DNA of 64,000 nt from Tethya wilhelma (taxonomy: Eukaryota > Porifera > Demospongiae > Tethyida > Tethyidae), in the NCBI GenBank assembly GCA_964030475.1, contig CAXIPT010000007.1:2153162-2217161 (forward strand). Direction: 5' to 3'. This document shows, in pieces, positions 23,766 through 35,070 of this stretch. Position 1 is the first letter of the stretch. Each line of letters starts with the position of its first letter. The notes below the pieces were generated by a model. The model made no database searches. It saw nothing but the letters and a program-made list of their open reading frames with translations, and was not told the DNA's origin. A program made the translations under genes and the position numbers.

Positions 23766-24142
23766 GTTAGTGTTGTATTGATAGAATTTTTACATGTTTT
23801 TACCTGATGGAAATTTTTGCTGGTGTAAATAATACAAGCAATTATATATAGATGCATGAGGAATTTTACTAATATAAATTATCATATTTGTACGGACATG
23901 TTATTATTCCTATAGTGAGACTCTAGATCACACATGCAAAAAATTTACTACTAACCTCGCTCTGATGAAGACGTGTTTGTATACGTATTCCTAACCATGT
24001 ACATATTCCGGTTATTATTAATATCATTTTTTTGCAGTGCTATTACTAACATTTCCTGTTATTACTTGTAATATCCAGTGTTGCTTGTGGCCACCTCCAC
24101 CCATCCTGTACTGATAAGGATATTGAGGGAAATGCAATCACA

Positions 24143-24191
<49 letters not shown>

Positions 24192-25182
24192 TTATCAGGG
24201 TACCTGGCTCTGATGAAGATGTGTGTGTGTGTGTGTATTTCTAACCATGTACAAATTCTGGTTATTAAATATCATTTTTCCCCCTCCATTTGTTTTGATT
24301 ACTTGTACTATCGTCTTGTGGTCACCTCCACCCATCCTCTACTGTGTACATTGTCCAGCAATTTGTACATTAATTGCTAGGTATGCGCAGTATCCATTAA
24401 TCAAATTAATCTCAATATACACACACAGTCATCAGGCATTAAAGGTTGATCGAACCGAGTGTTGAGTATCTAAACAGATACAACATAACTTATCTATCGC
24501 CTCAGGTGTGTGGTATAGAGCGTTTGCATTTACGTCATTTTACCCAATTTTTGGGGCGTGGTTCGCGTAGCAGCTGCCTTCTGGTGTACAGCTAAAGTAC
24601 TGAATGTATGGGAGAAAGTCTTCAAGTCTGGATTTTTCACTTACTGCAGCAACAAGAGCTTGCTTCCAGGTGATTTTTGACACTCCTGCCTTGTAAGCCA
24701 CAACATATAAATCGATCGTTGGGCGCTGTAAACGCTAAGTAGCAGAACAGAATAATTCTCCCATACATTTCTCCCTATCACTAGCGCTAATTTGTATATT
24801 CACTTACTAATTTACATATTCATCTGTGCACCACTGACGTCATATGAAAACNTCGAGGCCACACCCATTCATCCTGTTAAAATTTTGGGGCAAGCATGAG
24901 GGGCGAGCCTGAGCGAGTCCCATAACATAGCTGCAGACCTGCTTATTGATACACACTCATCCAATTACATTATACAGAAATAACAATATAATACTAGACT
25001 ACACAATAAACTGCTATAATATATCAAATACCATCAAAATACTTATAAGATTCAGTATGTACCCCGCACCAAGGGTTATGCACCTTGGTGCCTTCATTAT
25101 AGTAGCTATGCCACTATATAAATAACATAATTGTAAGTCTCAACAAGCTAATCTAGTACATTAGCTATAGAGCAATGTTTTA
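23766..25182. other. Region after the last readable NDH-2 exon
   Basis: No coding exon is recognised. There is a (CA)n microsatellite at about 24140-24188. An imperfect duplication repeats the phrases gacgtgtttgtatacgtattcctaacc (about 23967) and gatgtgtgtgtgtgtgtatttctaacc (about 24219), followed by similar text. A single n at 24852 marks a contig join. The sequence at 24500-24570 can be read as a short exon but does not match the NDH-2 C-terminus. Confidence 0.5.
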
Positions 25183-25439
25183 CTAGGGTTAGATCTGAGC
25201 TAACTCTACTGACAAAGTACTGTTTCTACCAAACACACCAAAAGTTTGTCTATCACGGCCTCATTGCATGAACTTCGTGCATGTAACTTTCATTTCACTA
25301 ATCTCTTTCCAGACACAGAACTCTACAGTTCACACCTGCACTTGGATTGAACTTGGATTCAACTTGTAGGTGTTTTTTGTTTTTTTTTCCTTTTTGGATT
25401 ATCAATTGCAACTAACTCACTGTCCATTGACTGTTGTAG
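25183..25439 (-). pseudogene. Decayed 3' fragment of the kelch gene
   Basis: This segment is clearly related to 17408-17650, the end of the kelch gene and its flank. Shared blocks include cattgcatgaacttcgtgca, cacttggattgaactt and ggattatcaa...attgcaactaact. Insertions and deletions break the frame, for example an extra attgaacttggattcaactt duplication. Only the last part of the gene is present. Beyond it the sequence runs into the heptamer array at 25481, which may have replaced the remainder. Confidence 0.8.
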
Positions 25440-25480
25440 TCTGTGAGTCGACCACGTTCTCAGTAAGATCTGGAAAATTC

Positions 25481-26020
25481 GGATGTCATATGTCGTATGT
25501 CGTATGTCTATGCCTATGTCATATCTTGCATGTCGTATGTCGTATGTCGTATGTCGCATGTCGCATGTCGTATGTCGCATGTCGTATGTCGTATGTCGTA
25601 TGTTGTATGTCTATGCCTATGTCGTATGTCGTATGTCGTATGTCGTATGTCATATGTCGTATGTTGTATGTCTATGCCTATGTCGGATGTCGTATGTCGC
25701 ATGTCGCATGTCGTATGTCGTATGTCGTATGTCGTATGTCGTATGTCGTATGTCGTATGTCGTATGTTGGATGTTGGATGTCGTATGTCGTATGTCGCAT
25801 GTTGGATGTTGGATGTCGTATGTCGTATGTCGTATGTCGCATGTTGGATGTTGGATGTTGGATGTCGTATGTCGTATGTTGTATGTTGTATACATGTTGT
25901 ATCATATGTTGGATGTCAGATGTCAGATGTCAGATGTCAGATGTCAGATGTAGGATGTAGGATGTAGGATGTAGGATGTAGGATGTAGGATGTTGTATGT
26001 CGTATGTATGATGTCGTATT
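25481..26020. repeat. Heptanucleotide satellite, unit TATGTCG and variants
   Basis: About 540 bp of 7-bp tandem repeats. The main unit is tatgtcg. Blocks of variants follow one another: catgtcg, a longer tgtctatgcc interruption seen three times, tggatgt, cagatgt and finally taggatg. Because 7 is not a multiple of 3, all three frames stay open and give artificial proteins of the MSYVVCR type. The regional grouping of variants looks like stepwise expansion of mutated units. Confidence 0.95.
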
Positions 26021-26107
26021 ATCTAGCTGTTACACATTCTTTAGTGTTCTTTTGATGAAGCAGGTTAACTCACAAAGTGTGAATTAACTACAGTATAACT
26101 ACAGAAG

Positions 26108-26209
26108 CACATAACTATCATTATAATGGTCTTTCAATTTATTCGTGCTGATCTGTTCATTGAAAATCGATAATTTCTGTAACATATTATATATTTGGTA
26201 TATAGTAAT
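26108..26209. repeat. Second copy of the 16857-16963 repeat, cut by a contig join
   Basis: It carries the same gatctgttcattgaaaatcg block as the copy near the kelch gene and stops at the n at 26210. It supports a common origin for the two kelch neighbourhoods. Confidence 0.6.
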
Positions 26210-26306
26210 NCACAGACACATATATATACACACACATATAAATACACACATGCACACAAACACACATGCACATGGGCACACACACATGCATACATGTATT
26301 TTGTAG

Positions 26307-28470
26307 CTAAAAAGGCCGAGATGATAGCTGCTGGTATTCCTTCACCATCAGATGCTGCTGCCAGAAAGGCTCTCACAAATGAAGAACTGGCAAGGCACTG
26401 CCGAAGGAGGACAAGAGGAGTTAACGAAGTAACTCAAAACCTAGAAGAATTGATTCTTTCTTTTTCAGCTGCCACCGATACCCTTGGGATCCCTCTTCTC
26501 AAAGAGGAAATGAAATCCATATGGGAGGAACAGAAGAAGCATGTAAAGTGCATACAAGACCCTCCTAACCTTGAGCTCTATACAGTCACTGGTACTGTGA
26601 ACAAAGGAGGTGTGATGCTGCCGAGACTTAGATGTGCAAGAGGATCAACTTCTTTAGAGAGCTTCCACTTTCACCTTGCCCGATTCATACCTGGAAGTTC
26701 TGCTGGTGCTGTCAACTATCAAGCTTACCTTCTGGATGGATTGGCAAGATGGAATGCAGCTCGAGCAGCAGCAGCAGTTCAGACTGGTGTTCCCACAACA
26801 TTAAGGACATTTAATACCAGGCTACAAAACAAGGTAAAATACAGATAATGGTAATTATCTGTATACACACTGATAAGTTTAACTTTTTTTTTTTTTTAGA
26901 TCAACCAACTGTCTCAGAGTATTCATGGAAACACACTCTTTCCAAACTTTCAGCCTCCATCTCAGTACACAGGAGAACTGTTTGGGGTAGAATACCTTTA
27001 CCATCAGACAGATGAGCCAATCTTCACAACTGATGGTGATGCCCTGGACACAGAGATCGATGAGGGTTTTGAGGAGGTGGATGACTCTACTGCCGAACCG
27101 TCTACACTGGTCCAGGAACAAGTGTCCGATATACCTAACCTAATGGGTCCTCCCTTGGAATCTGACATGGAAGAGAGTGATGAGGATGAGGAGGTATAAT
27201 TAAGCTAGTGTTTGTGGTAGTCACAGCATATCTAATAATACATGAAGGTTTATTACTCAATCATTGCCCTGTTTTTCCATAATTGTGCCCATGCATGTAC
27301 AGGTAGGAGACAATGAGGACAATGAGGCATTAGACTCAAAGGGTGTTCCAGGTTGGGAGAAAGTGGACAAACTGGCAAGAGCTCTTTTAAGTCTGTCTGG
27401 TCTCTGTGTCTCTAACAGCCAAGCAAAAGAGATTAAAGAGCTATATGATGCTCTTCTTGACTACGACAAGAGGCCTATTGTCTATCCATCACGTCCTCTA
27501 AGACCATCTAGGGGTCGGTTTGCACGAAGCAAGGGCAAACATGGACACACCAGCATTGACACTGTAAAGAGGTACATGTATACAAACAGTAATAATTTAA
27601 TACATGTGTGTGCACAATTTCATGTATGTATGTCTATAACAAGCGAACATGCAACATGACTTGCATGTATCTGATAATTTATACAGATGCTTCCTCTCTG
27701 CTGGGTCACCTGCCTCTTCACCAGCAAAAAGTAGGGTGGTGGAAGCAATTTGTATCTTGCTGTGTGAAAAATACCCTCAACCGCAAAAGAAGGTACAATC
27801 TGGAATGGTCATCTATTCATCTAGGTGGAAAATGATTCTATCGGAGTATAACAGCATCCGAGCAAGGCTGTTAAACAGCAAAGCACTGCTTGAGGACACC
27901 AAGTTGGTTTTGTATACCATCAATCAGACGACCTTACTGAAATGGTACAAGGATAATGCACGGAGGGATGAAATTAACCTCTTAATGCAAGGCCTTTCAC
28001 CACCACAACCGTCTCTTTGTGCTGCTGAATCCCTAGTGGCAACATTGGATCTACCTTCCTCCTCTGAACCTTCACCGGAAAATCCTGTTCAGTACATGGA
28101 GCCAGAGGACACCACTGGACTTGCGAGCATCAGAGGACAAAAGGTGATAGTTCCTTTTGCACAACCACAAGAAGTGGAAGTTATTGTCACAGCTGAGAAA
28201 GTCTCCAGATCTACAGACTGGAGGAGACGAAGGAAAACTCAAGTTTCTGATGCTACTACATGTGGACAACCACCCGCTACCTTTACAAGGAAGGAGTATT
28301 CGTGTGGAATATGCAAACGCTCAATGAAATCAGAAGGACACACACAATACTTTGGGCAAAGATATTGTCCATATGCCCCTGGACAGTTGCCAGTGGACAA
28401 GTGGCTACAGCAAAAGAGGAAGGAGGCGAAAGCTAAGAAACTGCAGAAACAACAGGTTGATCAACAATAG
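26307..28470 (+). CDS. C-terminal half of a transposase-like (DUF6729-type) protein
   Basis: Exons 26307-26833, 26900-27193, 27303-27571 and 27687-28470 (stop TAG) join in phase. The first exon lacks a start and needs one base from a previous exon, so this is an internal-to-3' part. It contains ELARHCRRRTRGVNEV, HVKCIQDPPNLELYT and RCARGSTSLESFHFHLARF, where the Glu is a candidate third acidic residue of an RNase H-like DDE fold. It then carries an acidic linker (DMEESDEDEE) and a C-terminal zinc-binding-like segment CGICKRSMKSEGHTQYFG followed by a basic tail. Similar sequence families are multi-copy in animals. The family name is from memory and tentative. The matching N-terminal half lies downstream at 29089-31665, the reverse of the expected order. 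The segment is bounded by single n joins at 26210 and 28754. Confidence 0.75.
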
Positions 28471-28754
28471 ACAAAGAATCATTTTAAGTTTAATTCTTAT
28501 TACACTACACACATGGTACTTTAATTTGTACATGTGGTGTTAATTGTTGTTTTATGGTAAACATTATAATTGCTACTGTGTTAAAATCAACTAACTATTA
28601 TGTATTGTCAAAAGTATTTGTTAAAAAAAAAGTTTATTTGAAATTCCCACCAAAAATAGCAACCATAAAAAGTCTGCCCACCCCCCTCTTTCTTTCCCCC
28701 TCTTTTTCCCCCCTTTTCCCCCCTGCGTAGAGAACTTTATTCCCCAGCTTACAN

Positions 28755-28844
28755 CTTTGTGTAATTTTTTTAGATAATCTCGATTATTTTACCTTGGTAT
28801 GCCGCTTTTGAAGACTGGAGCTGCCGTTCTTGAGATATAGTTGG

Positions 28845-28880
<36 letters not shown>

Positions 28881-29088
28881 GACTTACTCGAACCCATGGT
28901 TCGCTACAAATGGAACATTTGGAACATTTGGAACATTTGGACGCACGTGATCACGAGTTTTGAAACATTTGGAACATTTGGAGCGCAAGTTGCCTGCGCA
29001 TGCGCAAAACACGATCGTAATAATCTACGATGAAATAATTGGCTGTTAGTGGGACTGTGTGAAACATTTGGAGTTTTTGTTTTTTACA
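28755..29088. promoter_or_regulatory. 5' region of the transposase-like gene with 9-bp repeats
   Basis: A (CA)n tract lies at about 28851-28874. It is followed by repeats of tggaacatt (about 28912-28940, again at 28963-28981) and a related aaacatttgga near 29062. An NRF1-like palindrome tgcgcatgcgca is at 28995-29006, about 85 bp before the ATG at 29089. A tandem 9-mer beside an NRF1-like site could be regulatory; this is inferred from position. Confidence 0.4.
28995..29006. promoter_or_regulatory. NRF1-like palindrome upstream of the transposase-like gene
   Basis: A perfect tgcgcatgcgca, about 85 bp 5' of the candidate start codon at 29089. Confidence 0.45.
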
Positions 29089-31665
29089 ATGCCAAGAACT
29101 GGTCCAGGGCCTGAGGAGTGGAGAAGGCGTCTTTTTGCCTATGCCAGAGGTGAATTTCAGTTTGGTACTGGGCAAAGGCCAAGGAAAACAAGTGTATGGC
29201 ACAAACACCTCACTGATATTGAAGAATGCCCCAAGCACCGTAACCCTACCACAATCAATGTGCTTGGACAAAAGATCGAATGCAAATGTGGTTATCATAG
29301 AACAAGAACAACAACAGCAACAGCAGCAAACTATCAAGGGACAACTGCTCAGAGTCAGGTCCGGGGTGCTGACATTGTGACATGTACACATGTCACAGAA
29401 ACACAGAATCTGATGGTGCGTATGATGATTGCTTCACATAATTATACACTTGCATTGATGCCACATATTCACACAGCTACATGCACAACCAAACGCTCAG
29501 GTTTCTTCTAGTAGTCGTGCATTTTCAAGTCCTGGTCTTTCACTCACAGCAGACCAAATAACCCCCCAAGTCTCTTTCCAGCAGGTAACATGCTGTATAA
29601 TAGGAGCTTGTTTATGAATAATAATACTCTGAATCATGCATACACTCTATACATTCATGATAGGTATCCAGCTCCGGCAGTCTTCGTCCTCCAGCGCTCA
29701 CAAGTTCAACACATGTTACTCCTCCAGCTCAGCAGGTACAGGGTCATGATATTATGTAAACTATAGCTGCCTCTATTGTTAAACCATGTATAATAATGTG
29801 ACTCTATACATATTTTGTACAAAATTAAGAACCCTTCTGGTAGCAGTCCAAAGAAATTATGTCTGGACCAGCCATCTACGTCTACACTTTCACCTACTTG
29901 TGTTGTGGAAGTCTTATGCAGTGCTGATCCTCGCCGGGTCAGTGTAACACCAATTCCTATTGTGTCGCTTTCTCAGGTATTGCTTGCTTGTATTTATACT
30001 TTAGCAGGTCCCTATATTTATTGTCAAATTCACTGTAGTATAGCTGTATGAAAAATCATGATCAGTGGCATGTCTGTATGTTTTATAGACATCTTCCACG
30101 TCCACGTCCACTATAACACCCTCCTCTTCGTGTACCACTAGCACTACTCCTGCACAGAGTCTCTATTCCTCACAGGTGACCAAATAATATACATGCATAT
30201 AATTATGTTTATAATGCTACATAGATATCATTGTGTATATGCATAAATGTATATACATACTAATATTGTAATTGTATTCCATGCAGATGTCTTCCAGCTC
30301 AATTAGAAAACCCACAGATTTTAGTCTTCGTCTTCCAAAAGGCTGGGAGAAGAATATGGCCCTAGCTGACAGGACTTGGGTTGGGCGTACTTTGTTTGTG
30401 GCAAAAGGTACACTAACATCCAACTTGAAGCTATGGTGGCATCCCCCTCCATCAGAATGGACTGGCCATGGAAAGCCATCTCCAGGAGGCTACCATGCCA
30501 AGAGACTATTTCTATGGATGCCCAGGAAGATGTGGAGGGTAGACTTTCGTTGCCCTAACTGTGGTCCTGAACAGTCCCTGAGATCTAGAGGACTGTATAA
30601 CAGAGTGAGACTCGTTCTTGACATCAAGAATTACTATTATCTAGCCGGTATGTACTTGAATATATCACCTGTGTTTTATGTATATTTTGAATCATTTTCC
30701 TCCATCATTAATTATTATTATAATTTTATAGGAGAATACATGGATTGTGGTCGATGTAAGGGAACTTTTCTGGCGTGGGACCAGCGAATGCTAAGCCAGA
30801 TGACAGATGGTATGAAGTGTCGATTTCCCATCATCCTCACACACAAGTACGCCTGTGATGAGGCAGTTGTCTCCCTACTAAGAGCCCGGACACAAGGAAA
30901 CAGTCCAACTGCCATGAGGCACAATTTACAGGAGCTACACTCTGAAGAGTGGCTAAGAAGACAACTTAGTTATTTTACCGACTGCAGCCATCACCAAAAG
31001 GGGCTTCGGGCACTCCATCAACCTGTCCCTGAATATGAAGAGGCTTCGCCATTTCCCCCTTTTCCAACACCCAAGTGGTTTCTTGCTGTGTATGTTAGAG
31101 ATGTATGGTCGAGAAGACCTGCAGTTCTGGCTGAGCTCACTTCGGTACATGGCAAGATACTGAAGATAGACTCGACAAAGAAGGTGGTGAAGAAGCTTCA
31201 GGGAGCAGCAGCAAACACAGCAACTTGGGCCACCAATGTTGGGAATGAGAGAGGAGAGGTGTTAGTGTCAGTTTTGACCACATCAGAGTCTAGTTTGGCA
31301 TTGCAAAACATGGCTGATGGGTTGATGAGAAGATATGAGAAGAATGGCTATCCACCACCTGAAGTGCTTTATACTGGTATGAAACTTGGCAATGCATGCA
31401 TATGTGACAATGTATGTTACATTTCTGCATGTGTATTCATTTGTTTTCACAGATCGTGACTGTTGTACCCAGTATGGGTGCTCAAAGTTTCAGACTTTGT
31501 TTTCAAAGTGGGATCTGTACATTCGTCTGGACATCTGGCACTACATGAGGAGGCTAGCGCTAGGATGTACAACAGAATCACATCCATTGTATGGAACATT
31601 CATGTCTGGAATGTCTGCTGCAATCTTTGAGTGGGACAAGGATGATTTCAACTCCCTCATGTCAG
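29089..31665 (+). CDS. N-terminal half of the transposase-like (DUF6729-type) protein
   Basis: Eight exons join in phase: 29089-29358, 29477-29584, 29664-29735, 29830-29976, 30089-30175, 30287-30647, 30732-31376 and 31453-31665. The start is MPRTGPGPEEWRRRLF. A Cys/His cluster (ECPKHRN, IECKCGYH) is followed by several short Ser/Thr/Pro-rich exons, a probable disordered linker. Then comes a conserved block: LKLWWHPPPSEW, LFLWMPRKMWRVDF, a CPNC and CGRC zinc-binding-like pair, KIDSTKKVVKKL, NVGNERGEVL, TDRDCC and RLDIWHYMRRLAL. The Asp residues in the last motifs are candidates for an RNase H-like catalytic site. The final exon ends in phase 1 at a donor inside a (CA)n intron. The next exon in this contig gives a stop within six codons. 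The true partner appears to be the exon at 26307. It could be a domesticated gene or an autonomous element; no terminal repeats were found. Confidence 0.78.
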
Positions 31666-31679
31666 GTACACACATGCAT

Positions 31680-31727
<48 letters not shown>

Positions 31728-32476
31728 CATCAAACTTATAATAACAGTGAATTAGCTAGGAACATAATTATAATAATTTTTATATGTTGTTATGATTTCA
31801 GAAGTCCAGAAGTCTTAGTGCATTAAGCTTGCCATTGCATGCATATCAATATATAGCATTATATACAGTTTTAGTACCCCAAAGAGGACAACAACTTTCG
31901 GAATGCATATGCATGCCCGTAGTAGCTGGTTAGGGCATGCAGTTGCATTTCAAAGCATGCAGATATGAAAATAGTGAACAAGGATTATGTTTTTATTATT
32001 GCAAAAGTCACAAAAGCTGTCACAAATCATTTTCCTTACATTATAGTTGAAGTGCCCTAATAAGGACAATAACTTTTCATGTGCCCAATTAGGGCAGTTC
32101 CATTTATAGCATGAAAGTGAAACACATGCAGATCCAGGCATGCTATCATCATCTCTCCATGGTGTCACAAAGCCTTGCCTTTATACACAACCATGGGCTA
32201 TAGTGCAATTGTATTATGATCACGACTGCATATTATGTATCTATAAATCATGACTCAACTCAATCCAATAAGTAATGATTAGTCTATTATAGTCATACAG
32301 CATTGTACCAATTTAAAGTTTGCCAGTGAGTTGCCACCTCCCATTGATTGTTGTTAGATGGAAATTAACATAATATTATAGGCAGCAAAAATCAATGTAC
32401 CTTACCAAGTTCTGATGTTACAGTGATGTAATTATAAAGACCACTTCATTACATGTACGGTTGCATTTACAATGAT
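31666..32476. other. (CA)n and AT-rich sequence after the N-terminal half
   Basis: A (CA)n microsatellite (about 31678-31725) starts just inside the donor of the last exon. The acceptor-like cag at about 31798-31800 leads to a stop within six codons. The rest is AT-rich non-coding DNA with no recognised feature. Confidence 0.5.
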
Positions 32477-32877
32477 AACAAGTAGTAAAAATTTTGAAAA
32501 AATAAGTAGTGTAGGAATGGGCAGTGCGGTAAAAAGTATTGGAACAAGGTAGGGTCTCAGTTTCGGCACATGACTACTTCATTTTTTTTTTTTAACCCTC
32601 ATATGGATTTTTCAGTGTCGTGTTGCAATAATCTGTACACTATATTTATAGTACCATAGCTTATCATAATTATTGCATTGATTCACTATTATAATAATTA
32701 TTTGGCTAAGCAATGGAGTAAACTATAAATAGACAGGTATATAACCTGCTGGCCAAGAGTTGGGCATAAAAATGAAGTAGTCATGTGCCGAAACTGAGAC
32801 CCTACCTTGTTCCAATACTTTTTACCGCACTGCCCATTCCTACACTACTTATTTTTTCAAAATTTTTACTACTTGTT
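32477..32877. mobile_element. Fold-back MITE with ~110 bp terminal inverted repeats
   Basis: Bases 32477-32586 are essentially the reverse complement of 32768-32877. Shared blocks include acaagtagtaaaaattttg, ggaatgggcagtgcggtaaa and gggtctcagtttcggcacat. The ~180 bp centre is AT-rich and non-coding. Such long near-identical inverted arms indicate a recently moved non-autonomous DNA element. The flanks do not show an obvious target duplication. Confidence 0.85.
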
Positions 32878-32982
32878 CATTCACTTTTTTCAACACTACA
32901 GTGTGGAGACTATCAGAGACTGGTTAGTCCCTACAAAAAGCTTGAGTCTCAGCTACATGCACTTCATTATGCTAGAGGCTAG

Positions 32983-33055
32983 TGCGCATGCGCATAATAA
33001 TGCCACGTGGATAATGACCTTTGAACTCTACCTACAAAGATGGCTGCATTGTAGC
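32983..33055 (+). promoter_or_regulatory. Promoter-like module: NRF1-like, E-box, nuclear-receptor half sites, YY1-like
   Basis: In order are tgcgcatgcgca (32983-32994), cacgtg, tgacctttgaac and aagatggctgc. The last resembles a YY1 or initiator-type site often placed at the start of transcription. A second copy of the same order lies at 35071-35145. Function is inferred from motif content and from the open frame beginning at 33111. Confidence 0.45.
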
Positions 33056-33110
33056 ACATGAATTTATACACTAAGTTTCAAAGCTTTCTAGTTTTTGTTC
33101 AGGCCTATTT

Positions 33111-33218
33111 ATGATGAAAACGAGTATAAAGGAACGTACGTACTACCCAAGAAAAGAACTTACTTTGTGGCGTCAGAGTTGGCTCAACACTTTCTGGTTC
33201 TCTGGAAATCGTTTTCAA
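33111..33218 (+). CDS. Candidate first coding exon of an unrecognised gene
   Basis: ATG at 33111 opens 36 codons (MMKTSIKERTYYPRKELTLW then QSWLNTFWFSGNRFQ), ending exactly at a GTAAGT donor at 33219. It follows the promoter-like module by about 60 bp. No further exon was recognised, and the sequence does not resemble a family that I know. Support is only frame, donor and promoter context. Confidence 0.22.
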
Positions 33219-35070
33219 GTAAGTCAGTTAGAAGGAAGTAAGTAAGTTAGGAGAACAAAATTGCACTAGTGTGGCTTCTCGAAAGCGCTCTCTCTACGAG
33301 TGATCAGAAAAGTTTCGGCAAAATTTAAGCCTTCCATGCAGTTGGTTTTCTGTAAAGGAGAGCCTCTGAGCAGGTTTGAAGCCTCTACTTTGTGTTGTTA
33401 GATTTTTATGGCGATAAATATTTTGTATTGTGTCTATGGGACAGTCGGCCCATTCCTACTATACGTACTACCGTACGTATGATATACTGTACAGATGACT
33501 AGCTTGGCTAGGGATATATGTTATGATTGTTATCATAATCATGTAGACACAACTTGATTGACAGAGACCAATACCCTATATATACTGTTCAAGTTTCCTT
33601 TTTGACATCAAAGCAATTCATTAGGATTATACACTAGCCTCACAAAGAATTTTCCTCACATCTATAGCTAGTACGTTGAAGTGCCCTATAGCGAGGTTGC
33701 ATTTAAAATCATTATCACTAACTAGCTGTAACCCGTAAGTATTTTACATGAACTCGTTATTTTAATCGGATTCGACCCATATTGCATCTATTGTAATCTA
33801 GCACTTGGTCTAGTTCAAATGTCACAATATAACTTTAGTTACTCAGCACTGGCTGGACTATAGGATATATAAAAAGCATGAGAATCTGAAACAGTATAGG
33901 CAATCGAGCAACAAAATAAAAGCATCAACATGATCATATATAGGCTTGGTAGTAGTTGATGCTTGTGGGATAGCAGTGCTCTGTTGTTGCTGATGGCCAT
34001 GAGGTGCATGGTATGGCTGTACACCTGTAAGACGAAAGTTTCTTCCTAGTGTGATGTGCTACAGGGGGACCAAAAGATGTCGGTATTGGTTTCGACTTCA
34101 AACCCAGGCACTCCATCTTTACTCTGATACCTAATAGACAAACGATTGTCAATGTCCTCATCACCACTCTAAGTAGCTACACCACCAACTTTTAAAATTA
34201 ACAGCACTACGACTTAACTTCACACTTAACCACTGTAACTGTACGACTTGTCACATTGGGCAAAGAAGGGTATTTTCGTACTCTTGATAAAAGACAGAGT
34301 ATTCATCTTGCTGAGCACACAAATCTATAGTCAATCTCAGATCAGTTAGGATGACCTCAGGATTCTCACGACAGATAGCTAGAAGATAGTCGGTCTGTCA
34401 CTGTCCATTGGCTCACCAATCAAGCAGCGGAGGTCCACAGAAACTTGATCAGTATCAGACTGAGAGGGTAGTGATATGGACTGTTGCCATCATAATTCAC
34501 AGGCTTAGCATCCGAGGATTGCTGCAGACTAACCCTAACTTGAACAGAATGGTGGGCACTATTTCTTGAAGAGTTCTTTACAGCACCAACAGTCTTGCTA
34601 TTCTTGAGTCTTCGAATTCTGAGCCTTCTTCTCTTAGATTTTTATACCTACAGTATTATTGTCCTTCTTGGCCACTACTTCGATATTTGCAGTCATTTTG
34701 GGTCAGAACAAAGAGATAGAGAGGCCACTTGGCACATGTTGGCAGTTCAGTTTCTTGGTCAAGTTCCACTGATGACATAGTAAGTTGAGGCCTCAGACAG
34801 TTAGAGTCCTTCCTCTTTTATAGCAACAAGGGTAGACAAAGGGAAGCCAGTCCTTTGAAGGGGCTTGAGCTGTCCTTTGATCACAACAACTGAGATCAAC
34901 TCACTAGCGCTATAGCAGGGGCAATATTGCGATCCTGCGTACAGACGTCATAGTCAACGTCATGTATGTGATGAACACGTAGGTTAATTAGATTTATATT
35001 TCCGGTGCCCTAACGTGAGCAAGCCTTAGGTGGACCATTACAGCAGCTATTGTCTGCTAGAGCAGCTAAA
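33219..35070. other. No supported gene
   Basis: AT-rich sequence without a recognisable exon, RNA gene or mobile element. Some phrases (ccctatagcgaggttgcattt) hint at old repeats. The GC-richer part at 34030-34920 has no long open frame or conserved motif that I can support. Confidence 0.4.

Noticed and set aside
24505..24570. Candidate last exon of the NDH-2 gene (GVWYRAFAFTSFYPIFGAWFA then stop)
   Set aside because: The phase and acceptor fit, but the sequence does not resemble the conserved NDH-2 C-terminus and is far too short.
25370..25967. Long overlapping reading frames full of MSYVVCR-like repeats on both strands
   Set aside because: They are translations of a 7-bp tandem repeat, which stays open in every frame; there is no start context, splice site or domain.
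25481..26020. Possible CRISPR-like array
   Set aside because: Units are 7 bp tandem repeats with no spacers, and the genome is eukaryotic.
29135..29380. Alternative +1 frame with a poly-Gln run in the transposase-like gene
   Set aside because: It is a shadow of the real exon 29089-29358; the CAG-rich stretch is read as Thr/Ala in the true frame.
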